Of a DNA stretch of 55,446 nt, positions 52,189-55,446 are shown one piece after another; position 1 is the first letter of the stretch, and each line of letters begins with the position of its first letter. The stretch comes from JADGQM01 sp964505935 (GTDB taxonomy: Bacteria > Desulfobacterota > Syntrophobacteria > Syntrophobacterales > Syntrophobacteraceae). The stretch is taken from contig CAZDKX010000003.1 of assembly GCA_964505935.1 (NCBI GenBank), forward strand, positions 1 through 55,446, read 5' to 3'. Under the pieces are notes generated by a model, which was given only the letters and a program-made list of their open reading frames with translations, was not told the DNA's origin and ran no database searches. The translations under genes were made by a program, and so were the position numbers.

Positions 52189-53556
52189 ATGACGACCCCG
52201 AACCGGTCGGAGGGGGACATCAACCTCTCGCCAAGACGCGCCGAATGGCAGCGGCACCATCTGAACGAGGAGACCCGAGCCCTTCTGAAAGAGGACGACC
52301 GGTATTTTCTCCGTCAATCCCTCTCAACCCCTTGTTTGAATGCCATATGCGCCTGTGACGGTGCCTATATCGAGGACCTCGAGGGCCGGCGTTATCTGGA
52401 CTTCCACGGCAATAACGTCCACCAGGTGGGCTTTGGCCATCCCGCCGTCCTTGCGGCGATCAAGGAGCAGCTCGACCGGCTTCCCTTTTGCACCAGACGG
52501 TACACCAACCAGGTGGCTGTCGATCTGGCGAAGAAACTCGTGCAACTGGCGCCCGGCAACCTGAACAAGGTGCTGCTGTGTCCGGGAGGCACCAGCGCTG
52601 TCGGTATGGCCGTCAAACTGGCGCGGGTGGCTACCGGTCGCCACAAGACCATTTCCATGTGGGACTCCTTCCACGGAGCCTCCCTGGACGCCATCTCCCT
52701 TGGCGGGGAAGCGGTTTTTCGCCAGCACATCGGCCCGCTCCTTCCCGGGACCGAACACGTGCCGCCTCCCGATGAGTACCACTGCTTCTACGAATGCAGC
52801 AGCCGTGGCGGATGTGATCTCATGTGTGCCAGGTATGTGGAATACATCCTTGGCAAGGAGGGGGACATCGCGGCCGTTATTGCCGAACCGGTGCGCAGCA
52901 CACCCTACATCCCCCGCCCTGAGTATTGGCAGACGATCCGCACGGCCTGTGACCGCCATGGCGCCTTGCTCATCTTTGACGAAATTCCGCACGCCCTCGG
53001 ACGGACCGGAAAGATGTTCACCTGCGAGAACTTTGGGGTGGTGCCGGACATGTTGGTGATCGGCAAGGGCCTTGGCGGAGGAGTCTTTCCCCTGGCCGCC
53101 TTGATTGCCGATGAGCGCCTCAATGTGGCAGGGGATAAGGCCCTGGGTCATTACACCCATGAAAAGAACCCTGTCGCCTGTGCCGCGGCGCTGGCGACCC
53201 TTCGGATTATCGAGTCGGAAAACCTGGCGGAGCATGCCGCCGAGGTGGGGCGCCGGGCATTGGAGCGCATGCGGCGGATGATGGACCATCATCCGCTGAT
53301 CGGGGACGTGCGCGGCCTGGGTCTGCTCATGGGGATCGAGCTCGTGAAGGACCGGGTGAGTCGGGAGAGAGCGGCGGATGAGGCGGAAGAGGTGATGTAC
53401 GCGGCTCTCAGCAGAGGCTTGAGCTTCAAACTGACCATGGGCAACATCCTCACCTTGACCCCTGCGTTGACCATTACCGCTGAAGAAATGGACCGCGCCC
53501 TGGATATCATTGAGGAATGCCTGGAAGAAATCGAAAAGCGGCGCCATGTGCCCTGA
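52189..53556 (+). CDS. pbfA: Class III PLP enzyme, PbfA-like ((R)-1-hydroxy-2-aminoethylphosphonate ammonia-lyase)
   Basis: 455 residues. Fold-type I PLP enzyme: CPGGTSAVGMAVKLARVATG, WDSFHGASLDAIS, the PLP Asp264 in LIFDEIPHALGRTG, the Schiff-base Lys293 in IGKGLGGGVFPLAAL and GHYTHEKNP. The segment around DFHGNNVHQVGFGHP is typical of the PbfA group in phosphonate operons. That enzyme removes ammonia from (R)-1-hydroxy-2-aminoethylphosphonate and gives phosphonoacetaldehyde (Zangelmi-type pathway, family knowledge). Four cysteines at 199, 203, 209 and 213 form a CX3CX5CX3C cluster, and a bound metal is possible. A taurine-type aminotransferase is an alternative. Confidence 0.75.
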   Translation: MTTPNRSEGDINLSPRRAEWQRHHLNEETRALLKEDDRYFLRQSLSTPCLNAICACDGAYIEDLEGRRYLDFHGNNVHQVGFGHPAVLAAIKEQLDRLPFCTRRYTNQVAVDLAKKLVQLAPGNLNKVLLCPGGTSAVGMAVKLARVATGRHKTISMWDSFHGASLDAISLGGEAVFRQHIGPLLPGTEHVPPPDEYHCFYECSSRGGCDLMCARYVEYILGKEGDIAAVIAEPVRSTPYIPRPEYWQTIRTACDRHGALLIFDEIPHALGRTGKMFTCENFGVVPDMLVIGKGLGGGVFPLAALIADERLNVAGDKALGHYTHEKNPVACAAALATLRIIESENLAEHAAEVGRRALERMRRMMDHHPLIGDVRGLGLLMGIELVKDRVSRERAADEAEEVMYAALSRGLSFKLTMGNILTLTPALTITAEEMDRALDIIEECLEEIEKRRHVP

Positions 53557-54115
53557 TAGCGATCCGGTCCGGTATTTCAAAGCCGGCGAATTCGAAAAGG
53601 CAATCCACGCTGGCATTGACGACGAAAGACCCCTTTCGGAATCCGCGCAGCGTGCCATCGTGAATCACTTTGAGCGAGAACTGGAACAGGCGCTGCAGAA
53701 AGCTGACTTCCCAGCGGTGCGGCGCTGGCGGCGCCGGATCGAGGCATTCACGACCTACTGCAACAGCGGCTGTGACCCTCTGAGCCTGATCAAGCCCGCT
53801 GAAGTACCGGCGGCATACCGGGGCAAGATCCTGCTGGTCACGATTTCCGGAGGCCTCTTGAATGGCGCCATCGGGCTGCGCTCCGATGATCTTTATCACC
53901 GCGACATTCTCAGAAACACCGAATTGGAGCTCCAGGATCTCGGGTTGTCGAGCTCCCGGGTATACGAGCTTGGGGGGGCCTATTTGACCAGCAATCCCGA
54001 TGGAAGCATACGGATTTGGGGAAGCAGTGACGAGTTTGGGGCCTGCGATCGGGAACTGGCCGCCGAGCTCGTGCGAAGCCTTCTCCCGGAGGCAAGGGTC
54101 GTTGCCGAAGCCTGA
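53546..54115 (+). CDS. Janus/Ocnus (PHPT1)-like putative phosphohistidine phosphatase
   Basis: 189 residues from ATG at 53546, overlapping pbfA by 11 bases. The open frame begins earlier at 53510. Residues ~1-70 form a helical N-terminal part. The C-terminal ~120 resemble human PHPT1: GKILLVTI, then DDLYHRDILRNT (PHPT1 has AEYHADIYD with the catalytic His), ELGGAYL (LGGGRI), SIRIWGSSDEFG (KIHVYGYSMAYG) and a last strand. So His and the glycine-rich turn are kept. PHPT1 removes phosphate from phosphohistidine (N-P bond). Its role here is unknown. Not confirmed by any search. Confidence 0.55.
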   Translation: MCPDSDPVRYFKAGEFEKAIHAGIDDERPLSESAQRAIVNHFERELEQALQKADFPAVRRWRRRIEAFTTYCNSGCDPLSLIKPAEVPAAYRGKILLVTISGGLLNGAIGLRSDDLYHRDILRNTELELQDLGLSSSRVYELGGAYLTSNPDGSIRIWGSSDEFGACDRELAAELVRSLLPEARVVAEA

Positions 54116-54178
54116 AGAAACCATTCGAACCATTCGCGCTGCCGCACACGCGGCCATTCCCGCAGAGAAGGGCGCACC

Positions 54179-55446
54179 ATGAGGGAACTTTCGGACTATT
54201 GGGACAGCATCATGGATGTTCTCGACGACGGCATCTATATCTCGGATCGCCTCGGTAAGACCCTCATGGTGAATCGGCGGTACGAGGAGCTGACCGGATT
54301 GAAGCGGGAGGACCTGGTTGGGAGAACGGTCAAGGAGCTGGTGAAGGAAGGGAAATTTGATGTTGTGCTGAATCCGGACATTGTTAAGACGGGAATGCCA
54401 AAGACCGTCATCCAGACGACCAAAATCGGAAAGAAGGTGGTCCTGAACGGGAATCCGGTGTTCGATCCAGCCCACAAAGTAGCCCTGGTCGTGACCTTTG
54501 TGCGCGATATCACCTCGCTCTCCAAAATCAAAGAACAGCTGGCCTATCAACAGGAACTGCTGGAGCGCTTCAGTGAAGGGGAATTCTTAGCCCGGGGGGA
54601 AAGGATTCAGCAGCGTCTGGTTTTCGAGAGCCGCCCGATGCAGAATCTGCTGGAACTGATCGGCTCGTTGGCCGCCACCGATGCCACGGTCCTCCTGCTC
54701 GGCGAAACCGGTGTCGGCAAGGACATCCTGGCCCGGCATATCCACGAGAAAAGCCAGCGGGCGGGCCAGGCTTTCTTCAAGGTGGACTGCACCGCCATTC
54801 CTCCCAATCTCGTTGAATCCGAACTTTTCGGCTACGATCCGGGGGCGTTTTCGGGGGCCGACCGCAAAGGCAAGCCCGGCTTCTTCGAAATGGCCCACAA
54901 GGGAACCCTGTTCCTCGATGAAATCGCCGAGCTGTCCCTGGTGATGCAGGGGAAACTCCTGCGGATCCTTCAGGACCGGGAGGTCATCCGTGTCGGGTCA
55001 ACGCGGGTCAAGAAAGTTGATGTGAGGATCATTGCAGCGACCAACCGCAATCTGGTCGAGGCGGTTGCCGACGGGACCTTCCGGCGGGACCTCTTCTACC
55101 GGCTACAGGTGGCCGTGGTGCACATCCCCCCCTTGCGTGAACGCAGGGAGGATATCCTGCCGCTGGCGCATCATTTCCTCCAGATGTTCAATGCCAAATA
55201 CCGGAAGGACCTGACCCTGACGCCGGAAGCCGAGTCGATTCTCGAAAACTATTCCTGGACCGGAAATGTGCGGGAGCTCGAAAACCTCATCCACGGATTG
55301 GTCATCATGCTCCAAAAGGACCAGGCCGGCTCGACGGACCTGCCTCCCAACATGCTGCCCGTCATGAGAAACGGTCGGAGCAAATCACTCCATGCGGTCC
55401 TGGCCGAGATGGAACGCGAGCTCCTCCGCAAAGGCCTCGCCGCCTG
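54179..55446 (+). CDS. PAS-domain sigma-54 activator, C-terminus outside window
   Basis: At least 422 residues, open at the window edge. A PAS domain (MDVLDDGIYISDRLGKTLMVN, residues ~10-115) precedes the AAA+ domain. Walker A is GETGVGKD, Walker B GTLFLDEIAEL, and NRNL and the R-finger RRDLFYR are normal. The sigma-54 contacting loop reads GAFSGA, with Ser in place of Thr. The DNA-binding domain is not in view. The PAS domain suggests sensing of a small cytoplasmic ligand. It follows the PHPT1-like gene by 63 bases and may activate this cluster. Confidence 0.85.
   Translation, partial: MRELSDYWDSIMDVLDDGIYISDRLGKTLMVNRRYEELTGLKREDLVGRTVKELVKEGKFDVVLNPDIVKTGMPKTVIQTTKIGKKVVLNGNPVFDPAHKVALVVTFVRDITSLSKIKEQLAYQQELLERFSEGEFLARGERIQQRLVFESRPMQNLLELIGSLAATDATVLLLGETGVGKDILARHIHEKSQRAGQAFFKVDCTAIPPNLVESELFGYDPGAFSGADRKGKPGFFEMAHKGTLFLDEIAELSLVMQGKLLRILQDREVIRVGSTRVKKVDVRIIAATNRNLVEAVADGTFRRDLFYRLQVAVVHIPPLRERREDILPLAHHFLQMFNAKYRKDLTLTPEAESILENYSWTGNVRELENLIHGLVIMLQKDQAGSTDLPPNMLPVMRNGRSKSLHAVLAEMERELLRKGLAA

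Overview
The window looks like a chromosomal segment of an anaerobic, moderately GC-rich member of the Desulfobacterota (old Deltaproteobacteria), possibly Syntrophobacteria-like. This is inferred from the rpsF-rpsR-DUF2232-rplI-dnaB order, the frequent TTG and GTG starts, many sigma-54 and histidine-kinase regulators, a Tat-exported aldo/keto reductase next to a polyferredoxin, and phenylacetate-CoA ligase. No rRNA, tRNA, CRISPR array, insertion sequence or prophage was recognised.

Layout. 1-144: start of an inositol-monophosphatase-like gene on the minus strand. 273-2442: an amidohydrolase and a cNMP-binding RsbU-type phosphatase. 2591-6163: ribosomal and replication block. 6250-9323: paaK and hflX. 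9548-15121: a redox block (DUF6599, DUF362 Tat protein, membrane polyferredoxin, Tat aldo/keto reductase). 15203-15871: metallo-hydrolase. 16134-23175: a tightly overlapping operon starting with an ABC exporter that carries a very large insertion in its ATPase domain, followed by a cNMP-binding protein, HD protein, S58 peptidase, isocitrate-lyase-family lyase and histidine kinase. 23635-28802: a Lys/Ala-rich exported protein, xthA and a two-component sigma-54 system. 29016-31110: a sigma-54-like promoter, two tandem paralogous small proteins and glutamate dehydrogenase. 31354-36642: a KaiC-like/PPDK fusion, a small hypothetical gene and a PAS kinase. 36767-42411: SagB-type oxidoreductase, serC, an E1-like protein and pepA.

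The most interesting part is 42630-55446. It encodes an apparent anaerobic phosphonate-degradation cluster: a PhnW-like aminotransferase, a PbfA-like class III PLP enzyme and a phosphonoacetate hydrolase (PhnA). Three things make it unusual. The aldehyde dehydrogenase between PhnW and PhnA resembles the CoA-acylating sulfoacetaldehyde dehydrogenase SauS, not the non-acylating PhnY. The operon opens with two adjacent citrate-synthase/citryl-CoA-lyase-like proteins that lack most canonical catalytic residues. It also contains a protein that aligns by eye with the Janus/Ocnus (PHPT1) phosphohistidine phosphatase family. A possible route is aminoethylphosphonate (PhnW) or hydroxy-aminoethylphosphonate (PbfA) to phosphonoacetaldehyde, then phosphonoacetyl-CoA, then phosphonoacetate via the citrate-synthase-like pair, then acetate and phosphate by PhnA. 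The CoA steps are inference.

A sugar-phosphate-isomerase-like gene just upstream shares an 18-base identical promoter segment with this operon, which suggests co-expression. A LysR regulator and a sigma-54 activator lie within or beside the cluster. Intergenic spaces throughout hold several families of short palindromic or simple repeats.
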